A stretch of 64,000 nt of DNA. Origin: Tsuneonella aeria (GTDB lineage Bacteria; Pseudomonadota; Alphaproteobacteria; Sphingomonadales; Sphingomonadaceae). The number at the start of each line of letters is the position of its first letter. Position 1 is the stretch's first letter. The stretch is taken from assembly GCF_009827495.1 (NCBI RefSeq), contig NZ_WTZA01000001.1:558001-622000 (forward strand). The letters are read 5' to 3'. The notes under the pieces are model-generated. The model had not been told where the DNA came from, did not search any database, and saw nothing but the letters and a program-made list of their open reading frames with translations. The translations under genes were made by a program, and so were the position numbers. Shown piece after piece: positions 42,728 through 52,395 of the stretch.

Positions 42728-44574
42728 CACGCTCCCTGCAGGCGGCTGACGTCGCGCACTGCCCCGCGCGCTGCGCTGGTGGTCATCGCGGCATAGGCCC
42801 GGAGCGCGGGTGATACGGCGCGCGGACGCGGCTGGGCGGGATGCCAGCCATCAGCCTCGCGCGCGGTGCGGCGCTGGGCGAGCTCCTCGTCCGGCACAGC
42901 GAGGTTGATGGTGCGCGCCGGGATATCGATCTCGATCGGGTCGCCGTTCTCGACCAGGGCGATCAGGCCCCCTTCGGCCGCTTCGGGGCTGACGTGCCCG
43001 ATCGAAAGGCCGGAGGTGCCGCCCGAAAACCGACCGTCGGTGATCAGCGCGCACGCCGCGCCCAGCCCCTTCGATTTGAGATAGCTCGTAGGGTAGAGCA
43101 TTTCCTGCATACCGGGCCCGCCGCGCGGCCCTTCGTAACGGATCACCACCACGTCGCCCGCAACAACCTGGTCGGTCAGGATCGCGGCCACCGCGGCGTC
43201 CTGGCTCTCGTAGACCTTCGCAGGGCCGGTGAACTTCAGGATGTGTTCGTCGACGCCCGCGGTCTTCACGATGCAGCCGTCCCGCGCAAGGTTGCCGAAC
43301 AGCACCGCGAGGCCGCCGTCCTGGCTGAAGGCGTGGTCACGCGCGCGGATGACGCCGCATTGCCGATCCGTATCGAGATCGTCCCACCGCCGCGACTGGC
43401 TGAACGCGGTCTGCGTGGGCACGCCGCCCGGCGCCGCGCGGTAGAAATCCTGCACGGCGGGGCTGTTGGTGAGGCGCACGTCCCAGTCCGCCAGCGCATC
43501 GCCCATCGTCGGGCTGTGCACCGTCGGCAGGGCGGTGTGGAGCAGGCCGGCACGCTCAAGCTCGCCAAGGATCGCCATGATGCCGCCCGCGCGGTGCACA
43601 TCCTCCATGTGCACGTCCGCCTTCGCCGGGGCGACCTTGCACAGGCAGGGCACCCGGCGGCTGAGGCGGTCGATATCGGCCATCGTGAAATCGACGCCCG
43701 CCTCGTGCGCGGCGGCCAGCAGGTGGAGCACGGTGTTGGTGGACCCGCCCATCGCGATATCGAGGCTCATCGCGTTCTCGAACGCTTCGAAGCTGGCGAC
43801 GCTGCGGGGGAGGACGCTTTCGTCACCTTCCCCGTAATAACGCTGGCACAGCGCCACGACGAGCCGGCCGGCGCGTTCGAACAGGCCCTGCCGGTCGGCG
43901 TGAGTGGCCAGGACCGATCCGTTGCCCGGCAGCGACAGACCGAGCGCCTCCGTCAGGCAATTCATCGAATTCGCCGTGAACATGCCGCTGCACGATCCGC
44001 AGGTGGGGCACGCGGCCCGCTCGATATCGGCGACCTCCTCGTCGGTGTAATGTTCGTCCCCCGCGGCAACCATGGCGTCGACCAGATCGAGCGCCACCTC
44101 CTTGCCCCGCAGGACGACCTTGCCCGCCTCCATCGGGCCGCCGCTGACGAACACTGTCGGCACGTTTATGCGCAGCGCCGCCATCAGCATGCCCGGCGTG
44201 ATCTTGTCGCAGTTGGAAATGCACACCATCGCATCGGCGCAGTGAGCGTTGACCATGAACTCCACGCTGTCGGCGATCAGCTCGCGGCTGGGCAGGGAAT
44301 AGAGCATCCCGTCGTGCCCCATGGCGATGCCATCATCGACCGCTATCGTGTTGAATTCCTTGGCAACTCCCCCCGCGGCCTCAATCTGGCGCGCGACCAG
44401 CTGGCCGAGATCCTTGAGGTGGACGTGGCCCGGTACAAACTGGGTGAAACTGTTGACCACGGCGACGATCGGCTTCCCGAAATCGCCGTCCTTCATCCCC
44501 GTCGCCCGCCACAGCCCGCGCGCCCCCGCCATGTTGCGGCCGTGAGTCGAAGTGCGGGATCGGAGTTCGGGCAT
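42727..44574 (-). CDS. ilvD: Dihydroxy-acid dehydratase
   Basis: Third common step of valine, leucine and isoleucine synthesis: 2,3-dihydroxy acid to 2-oxo acid. 615 residues, the normal length. Iron-sulfur and metal-binding motifs are visible: [12 protein letters not shown] and [19 protein letters not shown], then [10 protein letters not shown] and [20 protein letters not shown], the family signature near the C-terminus. AAGGACC lies before the ATG. It is first in a leftward operon with the lipoprotein, nnr and rRNA methyltransferase genes. Confidence 0.96.
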   Translation of the reverse strand: MPELRSRTSTHGRNMAGARGLWRATGMKDGDFGKPIVAVVNSFTQFVPGHVHLKDLGQLVARQIEAAGGVAKEFNTIAVDDGIAMGHDGMLYSLPSRELIADSVEFMVNAHCADAMVCISNCDKITPGMLMAALRINVPTVFVSGGPMEAGKVVLRGKEVALDLVDAMVAAGDEHYTDEEVADIERAACPTCGSCSGMFTANSMNCLTEALGLSLPGNGSVLATHADRQGLFERAGRLVVALCQRYYGEGDESVLPRSVASFEAFENAMSLDIAMGGSTNTVLHLLAAAHEAGVDFTMADIDRLSRRVPCLCKVAPAKADVHMEDVHRAGGIMAILGELERAGLLHTALPTVHSPTMGDALADWDVRLTNSPAVQDFYRAAPGGVPTQTAFSQSRRWDDLDTDRQCGVIRARDHAFSQDGGLAVLFGNLARDGCIVKTAGVDEHILKFTGPAKVYESQDAAVAAILTDQVVAGDVVVIRYEGPRGGPGMQEMLYPTSYLKSKGLGAACALITDGRFSGGTSGLSIGHVSPEAAEGGLIALVENGDPIEIDIPARTINLAVPDEELAQRRTAREADGWHPAQPRPRAVSPALRAYAAMTTSAARGAVRDVSRLQGA

Positions 44575-44640
44575 CGGGCAGGTCCTTGGTTGTCGAGGCC
44601 GGATTAGGCCAGCCGCCGCTTCGGCCCCAACGGATTTTCC

Positions 44641-45369
44641 TTACGCCGCCTCAAGCAGGATTGCCACTTGGCCCGCGACCTTCCCGATCAGCGCCGCCCA
44701 GCGCGCCTGGCCGGCCGCGTCGGTGATGAGGTCCTGGCGCACCTCTATCGCGAGATAGGGGCGCCCGTGCGCCTCGGCATGGCGGTTCATCGTCGCGTTG
44801 AGCAGGCGGCCGGAATAAGGCTCGTTATCTCCGACCTTTAGGCCGTGTTCTTCGAACAGCTTGATAGCATGACGGGCCGCGCGGTCATCGCGGTTGTACA
44901 GCAGCGCGACCTCCCACGGCCGGGGCGCCGGCGCGCTCCGCAGCGCGGGGGTGAAGCTGTGCAGCGAGATGACCAGCGCAGGGTCCGCAGCGTCGAGCCA
45001 GGCGGCAAGTGCATCGTGATACGGCCGGTGGAACCGCGCCAGCCGCGCTTCCCGGTCGATCCCGATATTGCCGGGAATCGCGTGGCCATCGCTCGCTTCG
45101 GGAATGACGGCGGGATTGTCCTCCTCGCGGTGCAGGTCGCAGACGAGCCGGCTCACGCATGCGAGATGGGCCGGGATGCCGCTGTTCCGGGCGAGGTCTT
45201 CGGCCACCGCGTCCACCCCGATATCAACCGCGATATGTTCGTGCAGCAAGGCGGGATCGATGCCGAGATCGATATCCGGCGGCACCGCGTTCGAAGCGTG
45301 ATCGGCGACAAGGACGATGCCGCCCTTGCGCGGTTCGGGGCCGATGTGACGCCACGACTGCGCGGTCAC
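44641..45369 (-). CDS. N-formylglutamate amidohydrolase family protein
   Basis: 242 residues. The family block is LVADHASNAVPP (zinc ligand histidine region). DIGVDAVAEDLAR, SRLVCDLHREEDNPAVIPE and ISLHSFTPALR follow, the last holding another conserved histidine, with AIEVRQDLI near the C-terminus. The start is inferred as GTG at 45369 overlapping the ispE stop by GTGA; the open frame above it is antisense. Members hydrolyse N-formylglutamate in histidine breakdown, but no hut genes are near, so the substrate may differ. Confidence 0.85.
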   Translation of the reverse strand: MTAQSWRHIGPEPRKGGIVLVADHASNAVPPDIDLGIDPALLHEHIAVDIGVDAVAEDLARNSGIPAHLACVSRLVCDLHREEDNPAVIPEASDGHAIPGNIGIDREARLARFHRPYHDALAAWLDAADPALVISLHSFTPALRSAPAPRPWEVALLYNRDDRAARHAIKLFEEHGLKVGDNEPYSGRLLNATMNRHAEAHGRPYLAIEVRQDLITDAAGQARWAALIGKVAGQVAILLEAA

Positions 45370-46175
45370 GGGCGCAAAGCCCCGCGCATCTGCCACCAGC
45401 CACCGTGTTCGGCAGCGATCCGCGCGCTTGCCGCGTCGCGCGCCCGGGCATCGGCGTAAAGCGCGAAGCATGTCGCGCCCGAACCGGACATGCGGGAGAT
45501 CGTCGCGCCGCTCTCCCCAAGTGCGGCGAGCACTTCCGCGATCTGCGGGACCAGCGCGATCGCCGCGGGTTCCAGGTCGTTGCGCCCCGCCCGCATGATG
45601 GCCGAGGCCGGGCCGGCCGGCAGCGGACCGCGGTCCATCCCGTCCCAGCCCGCGAACACCGGCCCGGTCGCGAGCGGGATTCGCGGGTTGACGAGGAGGA
45701 CGGGCGCGCCGTCCAGATCGTTGACGACGCCCGACAACGCGGTGCCGGTGCCATGGCCAAGGCACATCCTGCTTTCCACGCAGGCCGGAACGTCGGCGCC
45801 AAGCCCTGCCGCCCGCGCCCGCCAGTCGTCGGGCAGGCCGTGAGGCGCCCCGACGATCCGGAAAACCGCCCCCGCATCGGCCGACCCGCCGCCGAGGCCC
45901 GCGGCCACCGGCAGGTTCTTCTCCAGCGTCAGCGCGAGCCCCTGCGAGCGCGGCAGCTTCGCCAGCGCCTTCGCGATGATATTGCCAAATGGATCAGACA
46001 GTTGCGAGGCGAACTCGCCAATAATCCTCAGCTCGTCCCGCTCGGCGGTGCGCGCGCTCAGCGTGTCTCCGCAATCGACAAACGCGAACAGCGTCTCGAT
46101 CTCGTGATACCCATCCCCCCGCCGCCGCCGCACGTGCAGCGCCAGGTTGATCTTGGCGTAGGCGGTTTCGCGCAA
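45366..46175 (-). CDS. ispE: 4-diphosphocytidyl-2-C-methyl-D-erythritol kinase
   Basis: Phosphorylates CDP-methylerythritol in the non-mevalonate isoprenoid pathway. 269 residues, GHMP kinase fold. The first motif has the catalytic lysine in ETAYAKINLALHV. The ATP glycine loop is PVAAGLGGGSADAGAVF (90-106) with the aspartate in LGADVPACVE, and motif III is ISRMSGSGATCFALY. It starts 6 bases after the ETF-ubiquinone oxidoreductase stop and is coupled to the amidohydrolase downstream. Confidence 0.95.
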   Translation of the reverse strand: MRETAYAKINLALHVRRRRGDGYHEIETLFAFVDCGDTLSARTAERDELRIIGEFASQLSDPFGNIIAKALAKLPRSQGLALTLEKNLPVAAGLGGGSADAGAVFRIVGAPHGLPDDWRARAAGLGADVPACVESRMCLGHGTGTALSGVVNDLDGAPVLLVNPRIPLATGPVFAGWDGMDRGPLPAGPASAIMRAGRNDLEPAAIALVPQIAEVLAALGESGATISRMSGSGATCFALYADARARDAASARIAAEHGGWWQMRGALRP

Positions 46176-46181
46176 GGCCGA

Positions 46182-47828
46182 TCACATGTTCGGATAGTTC
46201 GGCCCGCCGCCGCCTTCGGGCGCGACCCAGGTGATGTTCTGGTTGGGGTCCTTGATGTCACAGGTCTTGCAGTGGACGCAGTTCTGGGAATTGATCTGGA
46301 ACCTGGGTTCCCCCGTCCCTTCGTCCACAAGCCATTCGTAAACGCCCGCGGGGCAGTAGAACTGCGACGGGCCGCCATAGACGCCGAGCTCGCTGCGTTT
46401 CTGCAGCTCCATGTCCTTGACGATCAGGTGGACCGGCTGGTTTTCCGCGTGGTTGGTGTAGCTGAAGGCGACGCTGGTCAGGCGGTCGAAGCTGATGACC
46501 CCGTCGGGTTTGGGATAGGCGATCCTTGGAAACAGGTCGGCACGGCCGGTCAGCGCGTAGTCCGGTTCGTGCTTGAACGCCGGGATGATCGGCAGCTTGA
46601 GATAGCGCAGCCACATGTCGAGCCCGGCGACCATGGTGCCCAGTTCGCCGCCGAACTTGGCGACCGCGGGCTGGGCGTTCTGCACCATCTTCAGCTCGTC
46701 CGCGATCCAGCTATCGCGAACGGCCGCGTCGTAATCCATCAACGCGGTCTTTTCCTCGCCCCGGCCGATCGCTGCCGCCACGCTTTCGGCGGCGAGCATG
46801 CCGCTTTTCATCGCGGTGTGGCTGCCCTTGATCCGCGGCACGTTGACGAAGCCCGCGGCGCATCCGATCAGCGCGCCGCCGGGAAATGCGAGGCGCGGCA
46901 CGGATTGCCAGCCGCCTTCGTTGATCGCGCGCGCGCCATAGGCCACGCGCTTGCCGCCTTCGAGGTATTCGCGGATCGCGGGATGCTGCTTCCAGCGCTG
47001 GAATTCCTGGAACGGGCTGACCCACGGGTTCCTGTAATCGAGCGCGGTGACGAAGCCGAGCGCCACCTGGCCGTTCCCCTGGTGATAGAGGAAGCCCCCG
47101 CCCCAGCTCTCGCTCTCGCTGAGCGGCCAGCCTTGCGTGTGGATCACCCGGCCCGGCACGTGCCGGGCGGGGTCGATGTCCCAGATTTCCTTGATGCCCA
47201 GACCATAGACCTGCGGCTGGCAATCCGCCTCCAGGTCGTACTTCGCCTTCATTCGCTTGGTGAGGTGCCCGCGGGCTCCTTCGGCGAAGAGGGTATACTT
47301 GGCATGGATCTCCATGCCGGGCTGGAAATCGCCCTTGTGCGAACCATCGGCGGCAACGCCCATGTCCTGCGTGATGACGCCCGCGACGGCGCCATCCTCG
47401 CCGATGATCACCTCGGCGGCGGGGAAGCCGGGGAAGACCATCACGCCCAGCGCTTCGGCCTGTTCCGCGAGCCAGCGGGTCATGTTGCCGAGCGATCCGG
47501 TATAACACCCGTCGTTCGACATGAACGGCGGCATGATCATGTGCGGCAGGTTCGTCTTGCCCTTTGCACTCAGCACCCAGTGCCAGTTGTCCGTCACCGG
47601 CACTTCGGCCATCGGGCAGCTGTCGCGCCAGTCGGGCAGCAGTTCGTCCAGCGCGCGCGGATCGACCACGGCGCCCGACAGGATGTGCGCGCCGATCTCG
47701 CTGCCTTTCTCGAGCACGAGGACCTCAAGCTCGGCATTGATCTGCTTCAGGCGGATCGCCGCCGCGAGCCCCGCCGGCCCGCCGCCGACGATCAGCACGT
47801 CGCACGGCATCGATTCACGTTCGATCAT
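46182..47828 (-). CDS. Electron-transfer flavoprotein-ubiquinone oxidoreductase
   Basis: Passes electrons from ETF (fatty-acid and amino-acid breakdown) to ubiquinone at the inner membrane. 548 residues. The FAD dinucleotide motif is CDVLIVGGGPAGLAAAIRL at the start; the ubiquinone/FAD middle part has GCAAGFVNVPRIKGSHTAMKSG. The C-terminal [4Fe-4S] site is NCVHCKTCDIKDPNQNITW with an earlier cysteine in FYCPAG, and the end GPNYPNM is typical. GGAAAG lies six bases before the ATG chosen; an ATG six codons later also exists. Divergent from the uracil-DNA-glycosylase-family gene. Confidence 0.95.
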   Translation of the reverse strand: MIERESMPCDVLIVGGGPAGLAAAIRLKQINAELEVLVLEKGSEIGAHILSGAVVDPRALDELLPDWRDSCPMAEVPVTDNWHWVLSAKGKTNLPHMIMPPFMSNDGCYTGSLGNMTRWLAEQAEALGVMVFPGFPAAEVIIGEDGAVAGVITQDMGVAADGSHKGDFQPGMEIHAKYTLFAEGARGHLTKRMKAKYDLEADCQPQVYGLGIKEIWDIDPARHVPGRVIHTQGWPLSESESWGGGFLYHQGNGQVALGFVTALDYRNPWVSPFQEFQRWKQHPAIREYLEGGKRVAYGARAINEGGWQSVPRLAFPGGALIGCAAGFVNVPRIKGSHTAMKSGMLAAESVAAAIGRGEEKTALMDYDAAVRDSWIADELKMVQNAQPAVAKFGGELGTMVAGLDMWLRYLKLPIIPAFKHEPDYALTGRADLFPRIAYPKPDGVISFDRLTSVAFSYTNHAENQPVHLIVKDMELQKRSELGVYGGPSQFYCPAGVYEWLVDEGTGEPRFQINSQNCVHCKTCDIKDPNQNITWVAPEGGGGPNYPNM

Positions 47829-47910
47829 CGGCTTTCCATTATCCCACGCTGGTTTGCGAGTTTGCTTGATTGCAGCCGCGTGGCAGGTCAAGACCCGACC
47901 GGCTACACTT

Positions 47911-48675
47911 ATGCCCCAGCCCGCCCAATCCCCGCTTGCAAGCGACATCGCCGCCGCGCTCGATTGGTGGCGCACGGCGGGCGTGGACGCCGCTTACCGC
48001 GACACCGCCGAACCCTGGCTCGCGGAAAAGGAGGAGCCTGCGCCCGCCGGTCCCGCGCCGCGTTCGGCGGCAGCGGCCCCGCCGCCGCCCGCACCTGCCC
48101 GCGTGGGCGGCGACCGCGCGCAGTGGCCGCAGACGCTGGACACCTTCGCCGACTGGTGGCTCAATGAAGGATCGCTGGACGAAGGCGGACTTTCGCCGCG
48201 CGTGGCGCCGCGCGGGCCGCTGGGTGCCGAGTTGATGATCGTGGTCCCCATGCCCGAGGATGCGGATCGCGAAACGCTCCTCTCCGGGCCCCAGGGACGG
48301 CTGCTGGGCGCGTTCGCCGTGGCGGCGGGCCTGTCCGCCGACCAGGTCTATTACGCCGCCGCCCTGCCCCGGCATGAAACGCTGCCCGACTGGGCCGGCC
48401 TGCGCGCGGGGGGCATGGGCGATGTCCTGGGCCACCACGTGGCCCTCGCCAGGCCGAAGCGCGTCCTGGTCCTGGGCCAGAACATCCTGCCGCTGATCGG
48501 GCACGATCCGGCGCAAGGCGCTCAAAACCTGCGCACGTTCAATCATGAAGGCGGCGCGGTCCCTGCCCTTTTCGAAGCGGGGCCGGAGCGACTGCTAGGG
48601 AACGGAAAGCTGCGCGCGCGGCTGTGGCGCCGCTGGCTGGAATGGACGGACGGACAGAAATGGGACGACGGGTGA
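47911..48675 (+). CDS. Uracil-DNA glycosylase-family protein without Fe-S cysteines
   Basis: 254 residues. The second half resembles family-4/5-type uracil-DNA glycosylases: ELMIVVPMPEDADRETLLSG stands where GEAPGxxED is usual, and RVLVLGQNILPLIGHDPA where the second strand lies. The protein has no cysteine at all, so the four-cysteine cluster of family 4 is missing, and the GEAPG motif is replaced. The first 100 residues have a proline/alanine-rich linker (APRSAAAAPPPPAPAR). Catalytic activity is therefore doubtful. The 3' end overlaps the transglycosylase gene by 16 bases. Confidence 0.65.
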   Translation: MPQPAQSPLASDIAAALDWWRTAGVDAAYRDTAEPWLAEKEEPAPAGPAPRSAAAAPPPPAPARVGGDRAQWPQTLDTFADWWLNEGSLDEGGLSPRVAPRGPLGAELMIVVPMPEDADRETLLSGPQGRLLGAFAVAAGLSADQVYYAAALPRHETLPDWAGLRAGGMGDVLGHHVALARPKRVLVLGQNILPLIGHDPAQGAQNLRTFNHEGGAVPALFEAGPERLLGNGKLRARLWRRWLEWTDGQKWDDG

Positions 48676-50423
48676 AACGTGCCGCGGGGGTCTTGGCAGC
48701 GCTTGCCTGCGCGGCGACGACGCCTGCTCTCGCCAACAGCTCCGCCGCCGAATACTTCCGCGCGCGGGCCAATGCCACCACCGTCCCCGAACTCCTGAGC
48801 AAGTCGGAACGCGACTGGTACAGATCGCTGTTCGCCGCGCTGGAGGCGAAGAACTGGGCGCAGGCCGACATGATGCTGGCCGAAAGGCCCGACGGGCCGC
48901 TGCACCAGGTGGCCCGGGCGCAGTACTATCTCGACGCCGCGAGCCCCAGGATCGAACTCCCCGCCATCGAACAGTGGCTGGCGCAAGGCACGCACCTCCC
49001 CCAGTCGGCGCAGATCGCGGCACTGGGGGTGAAGCGCGGGTTGACGATCATGCCCGGCCTGCCGGTGCCGCAGCAGATGGTCGCGCAGCCATCGGCCAGC
49101 CGCCGGGTCCTGCCGCGCAGCGTCGAAGATGGCACGATGCCCGCCGACGTGAAGGCGGCGATCCTTGATCGGATCAAGTCCGACGACCCGACCGGCGCGC
49201 GCATGCTGCTCGACGGTGTGGACGCCGCCCTGTCGAGCGCGGCACGGGCCGAATGGCGCCAGCGCGTGGCGTGGAGCTATTACATCGAGAACCAGGATGC
49301 CGCGGCACTGGCGGTCGCCCAGACCGTGGGCAGCGGCGGCAGCGGGGCATGGGTCGGCGAAGGCGACTGGACGGCGGGCCTCGCGGCATGGCGACTCGGC
49401 GATTGCGCCGGCGCGGCCGAGGCATTCCAGCGCGCCGCCGGTTCGGCGCATAATATCGAACTGACCGCGGCGAGTTACTATTGGGCCAGCCGCGCGCTGG
49501 TCCGCTGCCGCCAGCCTGAAAAGGCGGCCGAGCAGCTGCGCGGTGCGGCGCGGCTCGACGAAACGCTCTACGGTATGCTGGCGCGCGAGGCTCTCGGACA
49601 GGCCCTTCCGGGCGAACGGCGGTCCGCCGACTTCGATCTTGCCGACTGGCAGCGCCTGCGCGACGCACCGAACGTACGCACCGCCGTGGCCCTTGCCGAA
49701 GTGGGGCAGGACACGCTGGCGGACGAGGTGCTGCGGCACGAGGCGCGCATCGGCACGCCTTCCGAATACGACGCCCTCAGCCGCCTGGCGCGCGAACTGG
49801 GCCTGCCTTCCACCCAGTTGTGGATGGCGGCCAACGCGCCGCGCGGGGCAAAGGCGCAGACGGCCCTGCGCTACCCCGCGCCGCGCTGGCAGCCAACCAC
49901 CGGCTGGCAGGTCGATCCCGCGCTGGCCTTTGCCCACACGTTGCAGGAATCCCGCTTCCAGGCCGGCGCGGTCAGCCCCGCCGGCGCGCGCGGTCTGATG
50001 CAGATCATGCCCTCCGCGGCGAAGGACCACGCGGGCCGGATCGGTGTCGCCGGTACAGCCGCCGACCTCAACCGGCCGGACGTGAACCTCGCGTTCGGCC
50101 AGCGTCATCTGGCGATGCTGCGCGATTCGGGCGCGACGCGGGGCCTGCTGCCCAAGATCATGGCGGCATACAACGCCGGCCTCACGCCGGTCACGCGGTG
50201 GAACAGCGAAGTGCGGGACCAGGGCGATCCGCTGCTCTACATGGAGAGCATCCCCTATTGGGAGACGCGCGGATACGTCGGCATCGTCATGCGCAATTAC
50301 TGGATGTACGAGCGGCAGGCGGGCGGTGTTTCCGACAGCCGGATCGCGCTGGCGCAGGGCATGTGGCCGACGTTCCCGGAGCTTGCCGGCGGCGGCGCGG
50401 TGAGGCTCACCCGCGCCGACTGA
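48660..50423 (+). CDS. Soluble lytic transglycosylase
   Basis: 587 residues, exported by an N-terminal signal (VLAALACAATTPALANS). The middle is an alpha-helical superhelix as in Slt70. The C-terminal SLT domain holds the catalytic glutamate in FAHTLQESRFQAGAVSPAG, then ARGLMQIMPSAAKDHAG and MAAYNAGLTPVTRWN. It cleaves the muramic-glucosamine bond in peptidoglycan with 1,6-anhydro ends. A GTG at 48672, four codons after the listed ATG, overlaps the upstream stop as GTGA and could be the true start. Confidence 0.92.
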   Translation: MGRRVKRAAGVLAALACAATTPALANSSAAEYFRARANATTVPELLSKSERDWYRSLFAALEAKNWAQADMMLAERPDGPLHQVARAQYYLDAASPRIELPAIEQWLAQGTHLPQSAQIAALGVKRGLTIMPGLPVPQQMVAQPSASRRVLPRSVEDGTMPADVKAAILDRIKSDDPTGARMLLDGVDAALSSAARAEWRQRVAWSYYIENQDAAALAVAQTVGSGGSGAWVGEGDWTAGLAAWRLGDCAGAAEAFQRAAGSAHNIELTAASYYWASRALVRCRQPEKAAEQLRGAARLDETLYGMLAREALGQALPGERRSADFDLADWQRLRDAPNVRTAVALAEVGQDTLADEVLRHEARIGTPSEYDALSRLARELGLPSTQLWMAANAPRGAKAQTALRYPAPRWQPTTGWQVDPALAFAHTLQESRFQAGAVSPAGARGLMQIMPSAAKDHAGRIGVAGTAADLNRPDVNLAFGQRHLAMLRDSGATRGLLPKIMAAYNAGLTPVTRWNSEVRDQGDPLLYMESIPYWETRGYVGIVMRNYWMYERQAGGVSDSRIALAQGMWPTFPELAGGGAVRLTRAD

Positions 50424-50484
50424 CTTTGCGGGCGGCGGGTCGCGCCGTCTTCCCCGCGCCCTTTGTTCCGTGTATGTTCCGCCA

Positions 50485-51582
50485 ATGGAACGCCGACTCG
50501 CCCCCCGGATCGACGGCCGCGGTGCGCAATCGGCCGAGGCGCCGCAGCGATTCGGCCTGGCCGAGCGTGCGGTGGACGGCGACTGGCGCGATCACGTCGA
50601 ATCCCTCGATGGCCCTCCGGTCAAGCTGCGCACCACGGTGACGGAGGAACATCCGAAGACCATCCTCACCTTCAACACCTCGCCCGACATCGCGTTCGAT
50701 CGCTCGATCAACGCCTATCGCGGGTGCGAGCATGGCTGCATCTATTGCTTCGCGCGGCCGACGCACGCCTATCACGACCTGTCGCCCGGCCTCGACTTCG
50801 AGACGCGCCTGTTTGCCAAGCCCGATGCTGCGCGCCTGCTGCGCGAAACGCTCGCCCGGCCGCGCTATCGCCCGAAGCCGATCGCGATGGGCACGAACAC
50901 GGACCCGTACCAGCCCATCGAGCGGACGTACCGGATCACCCGGCAGGTGCTGGAGGTATGCCTCGACAGCCGGCACCCGGTGACGATCACCACCAAGTCC
51001 GACCGCGTGCTCGACGATCTCGATCTCATCACCCAGCTTGCCCGCCAGCGCCTGATCGCGGTCAGCGTGTCGGTGACGTCGCTCGATCCGCGCCTGTCGG
51101 GCCTGCTCGAACCACGGGCCGCAGCGCCTGCGAAGCGGCTGGCGGCGCTGGGCCGGCTGGTGGAAGCCGGCGTGCCTGCGCATTGTTCCGTATCGCCGAT
51201 CATTCCCGCCATCACCGACAGCTTCATGGAGGACATCGTCAGCCGCGCGGCCGCGCTGGGCGTGAAATCGGCGGGGTGGATACCCTTGCGCCTGCCGCAC
51301 GAGGTCGCGCCGCTGTTTCGCGAATGGCTCTCGGTCCACTTCCCCGAGCGCGGGGACAAGGTCATGAGCATCGTCCGTTCCATCCGGGCGAACAGGAACG
51401 GCGGGCGCGACAACGATCCGGCGTTCTTCACCCGGATGCGGCCCAGCGGGGTGTGGGCCGACCTGTTTCGCGCGCGGTTCGCGCTGGCGTGCCGCAGGGC
51501 GGGCATCGGCAAGCACCGATTCGAACTCGATTGCACCGGGTTCCGCACTCCCGCCCCTGCCGGCCAGTTGCGGCTGCTGTGA
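50485..51582 (+). CDS. PA0069-type radical SAM protein
   Basis: 365 residues. The radical SAM cluster cysteines are C81, C85 and C88 in AYRGCEHGCIYCFARPTH, the form of the SplB-like PA0069 subgroup. GTNTDPYQPIER and VTITTKSDRVLDDL are typical following blocks, as is VSVSVTSLDPRL. The ATG at 50485 was preferred over GTG at 50470 as the start. A DNA repair or modification role has been guessed for the family but the reaction is not known. Confidence 0.85.
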   Translation: MERRLAPRIDGRGAQSAEAPQRFGLAERAVDGDWRDHVESLDGPPVKLRTTVTEEHPKTILTFNTSPDIAFDRSINAYRGCEHGCIYCFARPTHAYHDLSPGLDFETRLFAKPDAARLLRETLARPRYRPKPIAMGTNTDPYQPIERTYRITRQVLEVCLDSRHPVTITTKSDRVLDDLDLITQLARQRLIAVSVSVTSLDPRLSGLLEPRAAAPAKRLAALGRLVEAGVPAHCSVSPIIPAITDSFMEDIVSRAAALGVKSAGWIPLRLPHEVAPLFREWLSVHFPERGDKVMSIVRSIRANRNGGRDNDPAFFTRMRPSGVWADLFRARFALACRRAGIGKHRFELDCTGFRTPAPAGQLRLL

Positions 51583-51627
51583 AGGCCGCCGTTTACCGCG
51601 CCCCGCGCACCCTTCTATAGCCAGCGC

Positions 51628-52359
51628 ATGACCCATCCCCTGCCCGACCTTGCGCTCCAGGCCGACGAGGCCGCGCTCGACCGTTACGCCGCATCGCTGG
51701 CCGCACAGGGCCATGTGCGTATCGAGCCGGCATTCTCGGCGGAGGCGGCCGAGGCATTGCACAGGCATCTCGCCAGCGAACTGGAATGGTGGCGGGTCGT
51801 CAACCAGGGCGACAAGACATGGGACCTCGGACCCGAATCCATCGCCGCGCTGGACGGGGAGCAAGGCGCCGCGTTCATGCGATCGGTCCACGACGCGGCG
51901 CGCGACGGCTTCCAGTTCCTGTTCGATTCCGTGCGGGTGTCGGAAAATGCCCGGGAGCGCGCCGATCGCGGCCTCCTGCTCGACCGGCTGCTCGACATGC
52001 TCAATAGCCCCGCGACGCTCGCCAAGCTCCGGCGGCTGGTGGGGGACGACCGCGTGACCCTCGTCGACGGGCAGGCGACACGATACCTGCCCGGCCACTT
52101 CCTGACCGGGCATGATGACGGCGTGGAAGGCAAGAACCGCATCGCCGCCTACGTGATCAACCTCACTCCCAGTTGGCGAACCGAATGGGGCGGGCTGTTG
52201 CAGTTCCACGATGCGCGCGGGGATGTGACGGGCGCGCTGGCCCCGGCCTTCAACGCGATGCACGTGTTCACCGTGCCGCAGCTCCATTCGGTCAGCTACG
52301 TCGCCCCTTTCGCGGGTGCCCCGCGCTATTCGATCACGGGCTGGCTCCGCGCCGCCTAG
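51628..52359 (+). CDS. 2-oxoglutarate/Fe(II)-dependent oxygenase family protein
   Basis: 243 residues, jelly-roll fold. The iron site is visible as H-x-D in FLTGHDDGV and a distal histidine in VPQLHSVSYV; the 2-oxoglutarate arginine is in PRYSITGWLR at the C-terminus. In between lies RTEWGGLLQFHDARG, usual for the prolyl-4-hydroxylase-like proteins of proteobacteria. It is 45 bases after the radical SAM gene and 36 before rlmN. The protein or small-molecule substrate is unknown. Confidence 0.82.
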   Translation: MTHPLPDLALQADEAALDRYAASLAAQGHVRIEPAFSAEAAEALHRHLASELEWWRVVNQGDKTWDLGPESIAALDGEQGAAFMRSVHDAARDGFQFLFDSVRVSENARERADRGLLLDRLLDMLNSPATLAKLRRLVGDDRVTLVDGQATRYLPGHFLTGHDDGVEGKNRIAAYVINLTPSWRTEWGGLLQFHDARGDVTGALAPAFNAMHVFTVPQLHSVSYVAPFAGAPRYSITGWLRAA

Positions 52360-52395
52360 CCCTTGGCGCGATCAGCGCCTATATGCGCCGCCGCC

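Noticed and set aside
45159..48167. 1002-codon open frame on the + strand
   Set aside because: It runs antisense through the amidohydrolase, ispE and ETF-ubiquinone oxidoreductase genes, all with clear motifs; it is a by-product of high GC.
50407..52287. 626-codon frame opposite the radical SAM and oxygenase genes
   Set aside because: Antisense shadow; the + strand genes have intact metal-binding motifs.
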